Shown: piece by piece, positions 17,214 to 26,079 of the stretch
Layout: each line of letters opens with the position of its first letter
Numbering within the stretch: position 1 is the stretch's first letter
DNA from: Geodermatophilus dictyosporus
GTDB taxonomy: Bacteria > Actinomycetota > Actinomycetes > Mycobacteriales > Geodermatophilaceae
Assembly: GCF_900115505.1 (NCBI RefSeq)
Contig: NZ_FOWQ01000011.1
Location: 106,574 to 170,573 of the forward strand
Length of the DNA stretch: 64,000 nt
Direction of reading: 5' to 3'
Notes under the pieces: model-generated
The model's input: the letters and a program-made list of their open reading frames with translations, nothing else
Told to the model about the DNA's origin: nothing
Databases searched by the model: none
Program-made: the position numbers and the translations under genes

Positions 17214-17564
17214 GTGGCGGCAGACGAGCTCTCCCGGGTGTTCGCGGCACTGGCCGACCCGACCCGGCGCGACATCGTCGCCCGGCTCGCGGTCGGTGAC
17301 GCGACGGTCGGCGAGCTCGCCGCCCCCTACGACGTGACCGTCCAGGCGGTCTCGAAGCACCTCCGGGTGCTCGAGGACGCCGGCCTGGTCAGCCGCAGCC
17401 GGGAGGCCCAACGGCGCCCGGTGCACTTGGAGGCGGAGGTGTTCGACCTGATGACGAAGTGGATCGAGCGCTACCGGCGCCAGGCCGAGGAGCGCTACCG
17501 CCGCCTCGACGACGTCCTCCGGTCCCTGCCGGACGACCCATCCCAGGAGAGGAACCCGTCATGA
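17214..17564 (+). CDS. ArsR-family transcriptional regulator (SRPBCC-linked)
   Basis: A 116-residue winged-helix repressor: FAALADPTRRDIVARLAVGD leads into the HTH with VTVQAVSKHLRVLEDAGLVS as recognition helix. There is no CxC or histidine metal site, so it belongs to the non-metal-sensing branch usually paired with an SRPBCC/AHSA1 protein that may bind the inducer. The stop overlaps the SRPBCC start (ATGA). GTG was chosen because AGGGAG precedes it. It very likely autoregulates through the two TCAACC-N4-GGTTGA dyads upstream. Confidence 0.9.
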   Translation: MAADELSRVFAALADPTRRDIVARLAVGDATVGELAAPYDVTVQAVSKHLRVLEDAGLVSRSREAQRRPVHLEAEVFDLMTKWIERYRRQAEERYRRLDDVLRSLPDDPSQERNPS

Positions 17565-18040
17565 CCACCAGCACGCGCGAGACGCAGATCGTCGCCGACC
17601 CCGACGTCCCGCTGGTCCGCATCACCCGCGAGTTCGACGCCCCGCCGAGCAGGGTGTTCCGCGCGCACACCGACCCGGAGCTGCTCGTGCGGTGGCTGGG
17701 CCCGCGCGGGCTGGAGATGCGGATCGACTCCTTCGACTGCCGGCCGGGCGGCTCCTACCGCTACGTGCACAGCGACGCGAACGGCGAGTACGCCTTCCGC
17801 GGCTGCTTCCACGACGTCCGGCCCGACGAGCTGATCGTGCAGACGTTCACCTTCGAGGGCGCGCCCGACGGCGTCGCGCTGGAGAAGCTCGTCCTCGAGG
17901 ACCTCGGCAACGGCCGCACCCGGCTGACCGCCACCTCGCTGGTCGACTCCTTCGAGGGCCGCGACGCCTTCCTGGCCAGCGGCATGGAGACCGGCGTCGT
18001 CGAGGGCTACGAGCGCCTCGACGAGGTGCTGGCCGGCTGA
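17561..18040 (+). CDS. SRPBCC/AHSA1 domain protein
   Basis: A 159-residue START-like protein of the AHSA1/activator-of-Hsp90 homology group. It opens with VRITREFDAPPSRVFRAHTDPELLVRWLGP and ends with the long C-terminal helix (GMETGVVEGYERLDEVL) that closes the hydrophobic cavity. Such proteins bind small hydrophobic ligands or catalyse simple transformations. It is coupled to the ArsR gene by a 4-nt overlap, so both form one repressor-controlled unit. A second such cassette lies at 61.4-62.3 kb. Confidence 0.88.
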   Translation: MTTSTRETQIVADPDVPLVRITREFDAPPSRVFRAHTDPELLVRWLGPRGLEMRIDSFDCRPGGSYRYVHSDANGEYAFRGCFHDVRPDELIVQTFTFEGAPDGVALEKLVLEDLGNGRTRLTATSLVDSFEGRDAFLASGMETGVVEGYERLDEVLAG

Positions 18041-18044
18041 GCGC

Positions 18045-18845
18045 TCACGGGCGCAGCGAGATCGTCTCCCCGCGCACGACGGTCCGCAGCTCACCCGGCG
18101 CCCGCCGCTCGGCGACCTCCCGCACGAAGTCGCCGAGCGGCGAGGCGAACCGGTCGTAGTCGTCGAAGTGCACCGGCACGGTGACCGGCGGCTTCAGCAG
18201 CTCCACCAGGTCGGCGCCCTGCCGGCCGTCCATGGTCACCGTGAAGCCCAGCGCCCTGGTCCCGCCCAGGTGCGGGACGACGACGTCGAGCGGGCCGCAC
18301 CGCTGCAGCACCTCGGCGAGGTAGGGGCGGAAGAGCGTGTCGCCGGTGATGTACCCGCGCCAGGTCACCTCGCCGCCGCGGAGCAGCTCCAGCACGCTGC
18401 CCATGACCGGCGGCAGCACCTTCGCCAGCAGGCCGGGGCCGTGCTCACCGGGCACCGAGGTGATCCGCAGCGTCTCGCCGTCGCCGCCGATCTCGTGCAC
18501 CTGCCAGGGCCGCAGGTCGGCCGTGGCCGAGAAGCCGCGGGAGCCGAGCGTGCGGGCCGCCGCCTGGGTGGTGACGACCGGCGTGGCCTTGTCGATGGTG
18601 GCGTAGGCGATCCGGTCCCAGTGGTCGCCGTGCAGGTGGGAGAGCAGGACGGCGTCGAGGTCGGGCAGGTCCTCCGGCAGCAGCGCCGGGTCGGTCAGCC
18701 GCTTGGCGAACAGGCCCTTGCCCAGGTACACCCGCTCCCCGCGGCGGACGAAGTTCGGGTCGGTGAGCAGGGTGAACCCGCCCAGCCGGAGCAGCGTCGT
18801 CGCGTTGCCGCCGAAGGTGAGGGTGACGTCGTCCGGGCCGGTCAT
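18045..18845 (-). CDS. MBL-fold metallo-hydrolase (UlaG/RomA-like)
   Basis: A 266-residue metallo-beta-lactamase-fold hydrolase with the metal motif SHLHGDHWD near residue 70, a VPGEHGP His later, and GYITGDT with the bridging Asp. The early FGGNATTLLRLGGFTLLTDP segment is typical of the beta-lactamase-like UlaG/RomA group. The substrate is unknown; some relatives act on phospholipids or lactones. It is convergent with the ArsR cassette, with a 4-nt gap. Confidence 0.85.
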   Translation of the reverse strand: MTGPDDVTLTFGGNATTLLRLGGFTLLTDPNFVRRGERVYLGKGLFAKRLTDPALLPEDLPDLDAVLLSHLHGDHWDRIAYATIDKATPVVTTQAAARTLGSRGFSATADLRPWQVHEIGGDGETLRITSVPGEHGPGLLAKVLPPVMGSVLELLRGGEVTWRGYITGDTLFRPYLAEVLQRCGPLDVVVPHLGGTRALGFTVTMDGRQGADLVELLKPPVTVPVHFDDYDRFASPLGDFVREVAERRAPGELRTVVRGETISLRP

Positions 18846-18874
18846 GCGCGCCCCCTACCCCGCGCGGCGGGTGG

Positions 18875-19264
18875 TCAGCCGCGCCGGCGCAGCGCGGCGA
18901 CCAGCACCGCGGCCACGGCGGTGAGCAGCAGCGGGTGCAGGAAGGCGAGCGCCTCCAGGCCCTCGCCGAAGCCGGACTCCCGGTAGCGGGTCACGCACAC
19001 CACCGCGGTGACGAACTGCGGGCCGACCAGCGCGAGCACCAGGACCCGCGCCACCACGGGCCGCCGCCGGCCGGCGAGCGCGGGCACCGGCGCCAGCAGG
19101 AAGGCCAGCCACCACCAGCCGCTGACGAACTCCGTCCGGTAGGAGTCGCCGCCCAGCGGGACGAGGCCGCGCGCGGTCGCCAGGGCCAGGACGCCGACCG
19201 CGGCGGACGCCGCGAGGAGGGCCAGGACGGCGGCGAGGTCGGCACGGACCCGGGCGTGGAGCAC
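18875..19264 (-). CDS. Small four-TM membrane protein, unknown function
   Basis: A 129-residue hydrophobic protein with about four TM segments (LAAVLALLAASAAVGVLALA; GWWWLAFLLAPVPAL; ARVLVLALVGPQFVTAVV; LLLTAVAAVLVAAL). The GTG start at 19264 is preceded by AGGA seven bases upstream; longer in-frame readings run antisense to tldD and are rejected. The resulting 25-bp gap to the divergent tldD start is very short. I do not recognise the family. Confidence 0.6.
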   Translation of the reverse strand: MLHARVRADLAAVLALLAASAAVGVLALATARGLVPLGGDSYRTEFVSGWWWLAFLLAPVPALAGRRRPVVARVLVLALVGPQFVTAVVCVTRYRESGFGEGLEALAFLHPLLLTAVAAVLVAALRRRG

Positions 19265-19289
19265 CCGGCCATCCTGGTAGACAGAGGCG

Positions 19290-20801
19290 ATGGTGCAGCC
19301 CCGGGACGTCGACGAGTCCTTCCTCGCCCTGCCCCTGTCCGCGCTCACCGAGGCGGCGCTCACCCGCGCGGTCGACCTCGGCTGCGAGCACGCCGACCTG
19401 CGAGTGGAGCGGATCCGCACCCAGTCGATCACCCTGCGCGACGCCCGCCTGGAGGCGCTCGCCGACGGCGAGGACCTCGGCCTGGCCGTCCGGGTGGTGC
19501 ACGAGGGCACGTGGGGCTTCGCCGCCGGCGTCGTCCTCACCGCCGCGGAGGCCGTGCGGCTGGCCGAGCAGGCGGTCGCCGTGGCGAAGGTGTCGGCCGC
19601 GGTCGCCAGCGACCGCGTGGAGCTGGCGCCGGAGCCGCCGCACGAGGGCAGCTGGGTGTCGGCCTACGACGTCGACCCCTTCGAGGTACCCGACGCGGAG
19701 AAGACGGCGCTGCTCACCGAGTGGTCGGAGCGGCTGCTGGCCGCCGACGGCGTGGAGCACGTGCAGTCGGGCTGCACCCACGTCAAGGAGCAGAAGTACT
19801 ACGCCGACACCTCCGGCACCCGCACCCGCCAGCAGCGCGTGCGCATCCACCCGGTGTTCGACGCGCTGACCGTCGACCGCACCACCGGCGCCTTCGAGAG
19901 CATGCGGACCCTCGCCCCGCCGGTCGGCCGCGGCTGGGAGTTCGTCACCGGCGGGCACTGGGACTGGGACGGCGAGCTGGCCGAGCTCCCCGAGCTGCTG
20001 CGCGAGAAGACCAAGGCGCCCTCGGTCGAGCCGGGCCGCTACGACCTCGTCGTCGACCCGTCCAACCTGTGGCTGACCATCCACGAGTCGGTCGGCCACG
20101 CCACCGAGCTCGACCGCGCGCTGGGCTACGAGGCGGCCTACGCCGGGACGTCGTTCGCGACCGTCGACAAGCTCGGCAGCCTGCAGTACGGCTCGCCGCT
20201 CATGCACGTGACCGGCGACCGCACGGTGGACCACGGCCTGTCGACCATCGGCTGGGACGACGAGGGCGTCGAGGCGCAGCGGTGGGACATCGTGCGCGAC
20301 GGCGTGCTGGTGGGCTACCAGGTCGACCGCAACACCGCCCGGCTCGGCGGCATGGCGCGCTCCAACGGCTGCGCGTTCGCCGACTCGCCGCGGCACGTGC
20401 CGGTGCAGCGGATGGCCAACGTCTCGCTGCAGCCTCACCCCGACGGCCCCGACCTCGCCGGCCTGATCGGCGGGGTGGAGCGCGGCATCTACGTCGTCGG
20501 CGACAAGAGCTGGTCGATCGACATGCAGCGCTACAACTTCCAGTTCACCGGCCAGCGCTTCCACCGGATCGAGGGCGGGCGGCTGGCGGGGCAGCTGCGC
20601 GACGTGGCCTACCAGGCGACGACGACGGACTTCTGGGGCTCGATGCGCGCCGTCGGCGGGCCGTCCACCTACCGCCTGGGCGGGGCGTTCAACTGCGGCA
20701 AGGCCCAGCCCGGCCAGGTCGCCCCGGTCAGCCACGGCTGCCCGGCCGCGCTCTTCGAGGGCGTGTCCATCCTCAACACGGTGCAGGAGGGCGGGCGATG
20801 A
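19290..20801 (+). CDS. tldD: TldD metalloprotease subunit
   Basis: A 503-residue TldD/PmbA family protein with the zinc motif HESVGH (H265-H270) and a later conserved C-terminal half. TldD with TldE forms a heterodimeric protease that cuts unfolded or modified peptides, such as microcin B17 leaders. In actinobacteria its targets are largely unknown; a role in processing peptide natural products is possible. Its stop overlaps the TldE start (ATGA), as usual for this pair. Confidence 0.92.
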   Translation: MVQPRDVDESFLALPLSALTEAALTRAVDLGCEHADLRVERIRTQSITLRDARLEALADGEDLGLAVRVVHEGTWGFAAGVVLTAAEAVRLAEQAVAVAKVSAAVASDRVELAPEPPHEGSWVSAYDVDPFEVPDAEKTALLTEWSERLLAADGVEHVQSGCTHVKEQKYYADTSGTRTRQQRVRIHPVFDALTVDRTTGAFESMRTLAPPVGRGWEFVTGGHWDWDGELAELPELLREKTKAPSVEPGRYDLVVDPSNLWLTIHESVGHATELDRALGYEAAYAGTSFATVDKLGSLQYGSPLMHVTGDRTVDHGLSTIGWDDEGVEAQRWDIVRDGVLVGYQVDRNTARLGGMARSNGCAFADSPRHVPVQRMANVSLQPHPDGPDLAGLIGGVERGIYVVGDKSWSIDMQRYNFQFTGQRFHRIEGGRLAGQLRDVAYQATTTDFWGSMRAVGGPSTYRLGGAFNCGKAQPGQVAPVSHGCPAALFEGVSILNTVQEGGR

Positions 20802-22186
20802 GCCGGCTGACGGCGCAGCAACTGGTGGAGGAGGTCCTGGCGGCCTCGACCGCGGACGGCTGCGTCGCCTACGTCGTCGAGAGCACCGAGGCCAACCTGC
20901 GGTGGGCGTCGAACAGCCTGACCACCAACGGGGCGATGCGCTCGCGGCAGGTCGTCGTCGTCTCGTTCGTCGACGGCGGCGCCGGGATGGCGGCCGGCAC
21001 GGTCGCGCGGACCGGCACACCGGACGTCACCGCGCTGGTGGCCGCCAGCGAGCAGGCCGCCCGCGACGCCGGCCCGGCCGAGGACGCCGTGCCGCTGCTG
21101 AGCGAGCCGCCGGCGGGGGCGGGGGACTGGGACGCCGACCCGGCCGAGACCTCCATCGAGGTGTTCGCCGAGTTCGCGCCGGCGCTGGGGGAGGCCTTCG
21201 GCGGCGCCCGGGACCGCGGCGACCTGCTGTTCGGCTACGCCGAGCACTCACTCACCACGACCTACCTGGGCACCTCGACGGGCCTGCGGCTGCGGCACGA
21301 CCAGCCCAGCGGCCGGGTGGAGCTCAACGGCAAGAGCACCGACTTCTCCCGGTCGGTGTGGGCCGGCGTGGGCACCCGCGACTTCCGCGACGTCTCGGTG
21401 CCCGACCTCGCCGCCGACGTCGAGCGCAAGCTCGGCTGGTCGCAGCGCCGGGTCGACCTCCCCGCGGGCCGGTACGAGACCCTGCTGCCGCCGTCGGCGG
21501 TCAGCGACCTGATGCTCTACGCCTACTGGACGATGGAGGCCCGCGACGCCGACGAGGGCCGCAACGTCTTCGCCCGGCCCGGCGGCGGCAACCGGATCGG
21601 CGACCGGCTGGCGCAGCTGCCGCTGACGCTGCGCAGCGACCCGGCCGAACCGGGCCTGGAGGCCGCCGCGTTCCAGGTGGTCGGTAGCTCCTCGGCCGCC
21701 GCGTCGGTGTTCGACAACGGCATGGCGACCCCGGCCGTGGACTGGATCCGCGACGGCGTGCTGACCAACCTGGTGCGGCCGCGGGCGTGGGCGCTGAAGA
21801 CCACCGCGCCGGCCGTGGCCGCCGTCGACAACCTGGTCCTCGAGGCGCCGGACACCACCGCCACGCAGGACGAGATGGTGGCCGCCACCGACCGCGGGCT
21901 GCTGCTGACCACGCTCTGGTACATCCGCGAGGTCGATCCGCAGACGCTGCTGCTCACCGGCCTGACCCGCGACGGCGTCTTCCTCGTCGAGGGCGGCGAG
22001 GTGACCGGCGCGGTGAACAACTTCCGGTGGAACGAGTCGCCGGTGGACCTGCTGGGCCGCATCTCGCAGGCCGGCCGCACCGAGCGGACCCTGCCGCGCG
22101 AGTGGAACGACTGGTTCACCCGCGCCGCCATGCCGCCGGTGCGGGTGCCGGACTTCAACATGAGCTCGGTGTCCCCCGCCAGCTGA
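20798..22186 (+). CDS. tldE: TldE/PmbA-type metalloprotease subunit
   Basis: A 462-residue partner of TldD. It has the PmbA-like N-domain (VEESTEANLRW-type strands at VVESTEANLRWASNS) and the C-domain with SSAAASVFDNGMATP, but no HExxxH motif, as expected for the non-catalytic subunit. It completes the TldD/E protease. Translation is coupled to tldD by a 4-nt overlap. Confidence 0.9.
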   Translation: MSRLTAQQLVEEVLAASTADGCVAYVVESTEANLRWASNSLTTNGAMRSRQVVVVSFVDGGAGMAAGTVARTGTPDVTALVAASEQAARDAGPAEDAVPLLSEPPAGAGDWDADPAETSIEVFAEFAPALGEAFGGARDRGDLLFGYAEHSLTTTYLGTSTGLRLRHDQPSGRVELNGKSTDFSRSVWAGVGTRDFRDVSVPDLAADVERKLGWSQRRVDLPAGRYETLLPPSAVSDLMLYAYWTMEARDADEGRNVFARPGGGNRIGDRLAQLPLTLRSDPAEPGLEAAAFQVVGSSSAAASVFDNGMATPAVDWIRDGVLTNLVRPRAWALKTTAPAVAAVDNLVLEAPDTTATQDEMVAATDRGLLLTTLWYIREVDPQTLLLTGLTRDGVFLVEGGEVTGAVNNFRWNESPVDLLGRISQAGRTERTLPREWNDWFTRAAMPPVRVPDFNMSSVSPAS

Positions 22187-22248
22187 ACGTCGCCGGGGCG
22201 TTCTCCGACCTTTCGGGGTCCTGCAGCACCCCGGGGGCGCGCACGAGA

Positions 22249-22267
22249 CCCCGGAGAACCTCCGGGG
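22249..22267 (+). terminator. Hairpin terminator after tldE
   Basis: CCCCGGAG-AAC-CTCCGGGG is a perfect 8-bp stem with a 3-nt loop, 63 nt after the tldE stop and before the kinase promoter region. A second smaller GGGGT/ACCCC stem lies just upstream. Confidence 0.6.
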
Positions 22268-22365
22268 TGCCTCCCGGCGGTGGCGCCGTCGCACGACCGT
22301 CAGGGGCGGTCCGATCGCTACCCTCCGAGGCCACCCGGTGACGGGTGCCGGACAGCGGGGGTGTC

Positions 22366-24147
22366 GTGGTGTTGGCAGCGGGCGCACGGGTCGGCGGGTA
22401 TGAGATCGTCCGGCGGCTCGGCGCCGGTGCCATGGGCGCGGTCTATGTCGCCCGTCACCCGAACCTGCCCAAGGACGTCGCCCTCAAGGTGCTCGCGCCG
22501 GGACTCATCGCCAGCGCCGAGTCCCGGGCCCGCTTCGCCCGGGAGGCGGAGGTGCTGTGCCGACTCGACCACCCGAACATCGCCGGGGTGCGCGACCGCG
22601 GCGAGGAGGGGGACGTCGTCTACCTGGTGATGGACCTCGTCCCGGGACCGGACCTCGAGTCCGTCCTGATGGAGCAGGGGACCTTCGCGCCGGAGCGTGC
22701 TGTGGCGGTGGTGGAGGGCGTCGCGGCCGCGCTGGATCACGCGCACGACCAAGGGCTCGTACACCGGGACATCAAGCCCGCGAACGTCCTCCTGCGCGAC
22801 GTGGGGACCCTGGGTGAGCGGGCCGTCGTCACTGACTTCGGCATCGTCCGGGACCTCGACGCCGCCCGGCTGACGGAGGTGGGCGTCCCTCTCACTCACG
22901 CCTACGCTGCACCAGAGCAGTTCGCCGGGACGACGCCGGACCGCAGGACGGACGTCTACGCCCTCGGTGCGCTGCTGTTCGAACTGCTCACCGGCCGTCG
23001 AGCCTTCGACGCAGACCTCCCCGCTGCGCTGATCGCGGCTGCGCTCTACGGGCCGGTGCCCGACCCGCGTGCGCTGCGTCCAGATCTCCCGGCGCCCTTG
23101 GCTGAGGTCTGCACACGTGCCATGGCGAAGGTCCCGTCCGACCGCTACCCGACGGCCGGCGCCCTCGCCGCCGCGGCACGGTCGGCGCTCGACCGGCCCG
23201 GGCCGGCGCCGGAGACCGTCCGCGGGACGCCCCTGGTCCCTCCGCCACCTGGTGCCATCCCGCCACGCGGCGACGTCCCGAAGCCCGGCGCCCTCCCCCC
23301 ACCCGGCACCGTCCCACCCGCCGGGCCCGGTGGGCCAGTGCCTTCGCCCGCACCGGGCGCCGACGTCCCCGGACGCGAGGTGTTGCCTCGCCCGCGACGG
23401 AGGCGCCAGGCCGTGACGGCCGCTGTTTGCGGTGCGGTGCTCGCCCTGGCCGGCGGCGTGGTCTGGGTGGTGTGGCCCGATCCGGCGGCACCCGGGACCG
23501 ACGGAACGGTGGCCGCTCCGACGTCGACCGATGTCCCCGGCCCCACGGAGGACGCAGGCGGTGGTGACGTCCCCGGCACCGGCACGCAGGCTCCGGTCGC
23601 GCCCGGGACCTGCCTCGACGCGGCGGGCACCCCGAGCTCCTGCGCCATCCCCCACGCAGCCGAGGTGGTGGCCACGGACGGTCCCTGCGACGTCGCCACG
23701 CTGCTCGGCCACCTCGGCGGCGTCGCGGGCGAGGACGTGCTGCGCGCCTCAGTGGTCCCAGCGTCCCGGACGGTCGACGGCGCCACCGTCTGCGTGGTGG
23801 ATGTGCCGGCGGACGCGCCGCCCGGGCCGGCGCGCGATGTCCTGCTCGGCGCCGACGACGATGCGTGGCGGCGGTGTGCCGACGAGGTGGGGCGAGAGGT
23901 GTCCTGCGAGCGACCGCACCGGACCGAGGTGGTCGCTGAGGCAGTGGGGGGAACTCCCCTCGACTGCCGGCAGCGCGCGGACTCCTACCTGGGCAGGCCC
24001 TTCGACCAGGTGGACGCCGAACTCCGGCTCCTTCCCGAGGCCGCCGCGTGCGTGGTGGAAGTGCGCGGCGACAACGTGCTCGTCGCCTCGCTGCGCCGGC
24101 TCGGGACCGGTGCACTGCCGGTGGAGGGTGGCGCGGGCCGGGACTGA
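22366..24147 (+). CDS. Membrane Ser/Thr protein kinase with extracytoplasmic Cys-containing domain
   Basis: A 593-residue protein with a Hanks-type kinase domain at about residues 10-280: GAGAMGAVYVARH glycine loop, ALKVL lysine, catalytic HRDIKPAN (D135), DFG at D157, and APEQFAG. A proline-rich juxtamembrane stretch follows, then one TM helix at about 347-369. The extracytoplasmic region has two repeats of the type CLDAAGTPSSCAIPHAAEVV and CERPHRTEVV, resembling the septum-formation domain of actinobacterial proteins. PASTA repeats are absent. GTG 22366 is chosen after GCGGGGG; GTG 22345 or 22369 are alternatives. A possible -10, TACCCT, lies at 22319. Confidence 0.87.
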   Translation: MVLAAGARVGGYEIVRRLGAGAMGAVYVARHPNLPKDVALKVLAPGLIASAESRARFAREAEVLCRLDHPNIAGVRDRGEEGDVVYLVMDLVPGPDLESVLMEQGTFAPERAVAVVEGVAAALDHAHDQGLVHRDIKPANVLLRDVGTLGERAVVTDFGIVRDLDAARLTEVGVPLTHAYAAPEQFAGTTPDRRTDVYALGALLFELLTGRRAFDADLPAALIAAALYGPVPDPRALRPDLPAPLAEVCTRAMAKVPSDRYPTAGALAAAARSALDRPGPAPETVRGTPLVPPPPGAIPPRGDVPKPGALPPPGTVPPAGPGGPVPSPAPGADVPGREVLPRPRRRRQAVTAAVCGAVLALAGGVVWVVWPDPAAPGTDGTVAAPTSTDVPGPTEDAGGGDVPGTGTQAPVAPGTCLDAAGTPSSCAIPHAAEVVATDGPCDVATLLGHLGGVAGEDVLRASVVPASRTVDGATVCVVDVPADAPPGPARDVLLGADDDAWRRCADEVGREVSCERPHRTEVVAEAVGGTPLDCRQRADSYLGRPFDQVDAELRLLPEAAACVVEVRGDNVLVASLRRLGTGALPVEGGAGRD

Positions 24148-24166
24148 TCCGGTCGCAAGTGCGGCC

Positions 24167-24832
24167 TCAGCGGACCTCGACGTCGGTCAGGACGGCGGTC
24201 ACCGCGCCGCTGCACTCGGGGTCGTCCTCGTCGAGCGCCAACTCGATCCTCAGGGCGTTCACGCCCTCGACCGGGATGCTCAGGGTCAGGACCTCGTTGA
24301 AGGGCACGCTGCGGATCTCAACCTGTGCGTTGTTCGCCAGCACCTGCACGGTCAGCTGCTGGTCGGAGCTCCGTGAGTCGTCGGCCTGGGCCACGGAGAG
24401 TTCGAGAGTCTCGAAGTTGTTGCCCAGGCGGAGCTCCAGCGCGTCCTCACGCTGGAACCCGTAGCAGGAGGACACGTCCGTGGCGATCCCCTGGACGTCC
24501 TGCTGACCGGCGACGTCGTACCGCTCCTCCTCCCAGGACGAGCCCGGCTCGAAGAAGTCGCGCAGGGTGAGACGGCGGCCGGCGTCGTCGGTCTCCAGCG
24601 GGCCGCCGGAGCCGGTCTCCGTCGCGGACGCCGTGGTGGGTGCAGTCGTCGTCGGTGCTCCGGTGGTCGCGGTCGTGGTCGCCGCGGTCGACGTCGTGGG
24701 GGCGGCCGAGGTGCCCTGCGTCGGTGCGGCGGTGAACGACCCCCCGCCGCCGCACGCCGCCGTCGCCACCAGGCAGGCCGCGGCCACGCCCGCTTGCAGT
24801 GCCCGGATCCCGCTGTCCCACTGCACGGCCAT
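24167..24832 (-). CDS. Secreted lipoprotein, probable NPCBM-like domain
   Basis: A 221-residue lipoprotein with lipobox cysteine C27 (VATAAC), then a Thr/Ala/Pro-rich spacer (about 30-75) and a globular region. The C-terminal half (LTVQVLANNAQ, LTLSIPVEGVNALRIELAL) resembles NPCBM/NEW2-type carbohydrate-associated domains; this assignment is tentative. Two cysteines in the mature part could form a disulfide. It is convergent with the kinase gene across a 19-nt gap, and could be a cell-surface partner, but this is only positional. Confidence 0.7.
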   Translation of the reverse strand: MAVQWDSGIRALQAGVAAACLVATAACGGGGSFTAAPTQGTSAAPTTSTAATTTATTGAPTTTAPTTASATETGSGGPLETDDAGRRLTLRDFFEPGSSWEEERYDVAGQQDVQGIATDVSSCYGFQREDALELRLGNNFETLELSVAQADDSRSSDQQLTVQVLANNAQVEIRSVPFNEVLTLSIPVEGVNALRIELALDEDDPECSGAVTAVLTDVEVR

Positions 24833-24961
24833 CCCCGTCCCCCGTCGTCCGTGTTCGTCGCCGGAGGATAGGGCACCCGGGCGTTCCGGGACGGCCCCGC
24901 GGATACGGAACGAGGATGGTCACCGACGGTCGCCGGCGTCCTCCCCGTCGGCCACCGGGCC

Positions 24962-24967
24962 TAGCGT
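24962..24967 (+). promoter_or_regulatory. -10 hexamer, leaderless promoter of the LLM oxidoreductase (TAGCGT)
   Basis: TAGCGT ends exactly 6 nt before GTG 24974. Confidence 0.55.
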
Positions 24968-24973
24968 GACGCC

Positions 24974-26020
24974 GTGCGCGTCGGCATGCGGATCCGGTAC
25001 GACGGCGGCTTCCACGAGGTGGCGGCCGAGATCAGCGAACTCGAGCGGGCCGGCCTGCAGCTGGTCTCGGTGGCCGAGGCCTACAGCTTCGACGCGGTCA
25101 GCCAACTCGGGTACCTCGCCGCCGTCACCGACCGCCTGGAGCTGACCAGCGGCATCCTGCAGGCGTTCACCCGCACGCCCACGCTGACGGCGATGACCGC
25201 GGCCGGCCTGGACGCCGTGTCCGGCGGGCGCTTCACCCTGGGCCTGGGCGCCAGCGGCCCGCAGGTGGTCGAGGGCTTCCACGGCGTCCCCTACGACGCA
25301 CCGCTGGGCCGGCTGCGCGAGATCGTCGAGATCTGCCGGGCGGTGTGGCGGCGCGAGCGCATCGAGCACCGCGGACGCCACTACTCGATCCCGCTCCCTC
25401 CCGACCAGGGCACCGGCCTGGGCAGGCCGCTGAAGCTGGTCAACACCCCGGTGCGCGAGCGCATCCCGGTCGCCATCGCCGCCATCGGGCCGAAGAACGT
25501 CGAGATGACCGCCGAGGTGGCCGAGGGCTGGGAGCCGATCTTCTTCGTGCCGGAGAAGGCGGCCGAGACCTGGGGCGCCCCGCTCGCGGCCGGGACGGCG
25601 AGGCGCGATCCGGCGCTGGGGCCGCTCGACGTGCGGGTCGGCGTCCCGTGTGCCATCGGGGAGGACGTCGCACCGCTGCGCGCCCGGGAGCGCGCGCAAC
25701 TGGCGCTCTACGTCGGCGGCATGGGCGCGCGCGGGAGGAACTTCTACAACCAGCTCGCCGTCCGCTACGGCTACGCCGACGCCGCGGCGACCGTGCAGGA
25801 CCTCTACCTCGCCGGGCGCAAGGAGGAGGCCGCCGCGGCCGTCCCCGACGAGCTGGTGGCGGCCACCTCGCTGGTCGGCCCCCGCGGCTGGGTGGCCGAG
25901 CGGCTGGCGGCCCTCCGCGACGCCGGCGTCACCACGCTGGTGACCTCCCTGGTGCAGCCCGACCGTGCCGGCCGGCTGCGCACCGTCGAGCAGCTCCGGG
26001 AGCTGGCGGACGCGCGCTGA
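24974..26020 (+). CDS. LLM-class F420-dependent oxidoreductase
   Basis: A 348-residue luciferase-like TIM-barrel protein. GRFTLGLGASGPQVVEGFHG is the phosphate/F420-binding region of F420-dependent LLM enzymes, and the N-terminal strands fit the family. It probably reduces or oxidises an unidentified substrate with coenzyme F420. The adjacent F420:NADP oxidoreductase gene supports use of F420 rather than FMN. A leaderless-type promoter precedes it. Confidence 0.87.
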   Translation: MRVGMRIRYDGGFHEVAAEISELERAGLQLVSVAEAYSFDAVSQLGYLAAVTDRLELTSGILQAFTRTPTLTAMTAAGLDAVSGGRFTLGLGASGPQVVEGFHGVPYDAPLGRLREIVEICRAVWRRERIEHRGRHYSIPLPPDQGTGLGRPLKLVNTPVRERIPVAIAAIGPKNVEMTAEVAEGWEPIFFVPEKAAETWGAPLAAGTARRDPALGPLDVRVGVPCAIGEDVAPLRARERAQLALYVGGMGARGRNFYNQLAVRYGYADAAATVQDLYLAGRKEEAAAAVPDELVAATSLVGPRGWVAERLAALRDAGVTTLVTSLVQPDRAGRLRTVEQLRELADAR

Positions 26021-26028
26021 CCTCCGGC

Positions 26029-26034
26029 TAGCGT
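26029..26034 (+). promoter_or_regulatory. -10 hexamer TAGCGT with a leader
   Basis: The same TAGCGT hexamer follows the LLM gene stop. Here it is 45 nt before the next start codon, leaving room for the GGGAGGAG ribosome site, so it probably gives a leadered transcript of the F420:NADP oxidoreductase gene. Confidence 0.45.
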
Positions 26035-26079
26035 GCGGTCCCGGGTGCTCCGCCGGGGAGCGCCGGGAGGAGACCTGCC

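Noticed and set aside
15049..17426. Long His/Gln/Arg/Gly-rich open frames antisense to DedA and the amidohydrolase
   Set aside because: Antisense shadows of confirmed genes, with no recognisable domain.
18855..21020. 721-codon minus-strand open frame over tldD/tldE
   Set aside because: Shadow; the tldD and tldE products are clear on the plus strand. Only the small membrane protein at its 3' side is kept, in another frame.
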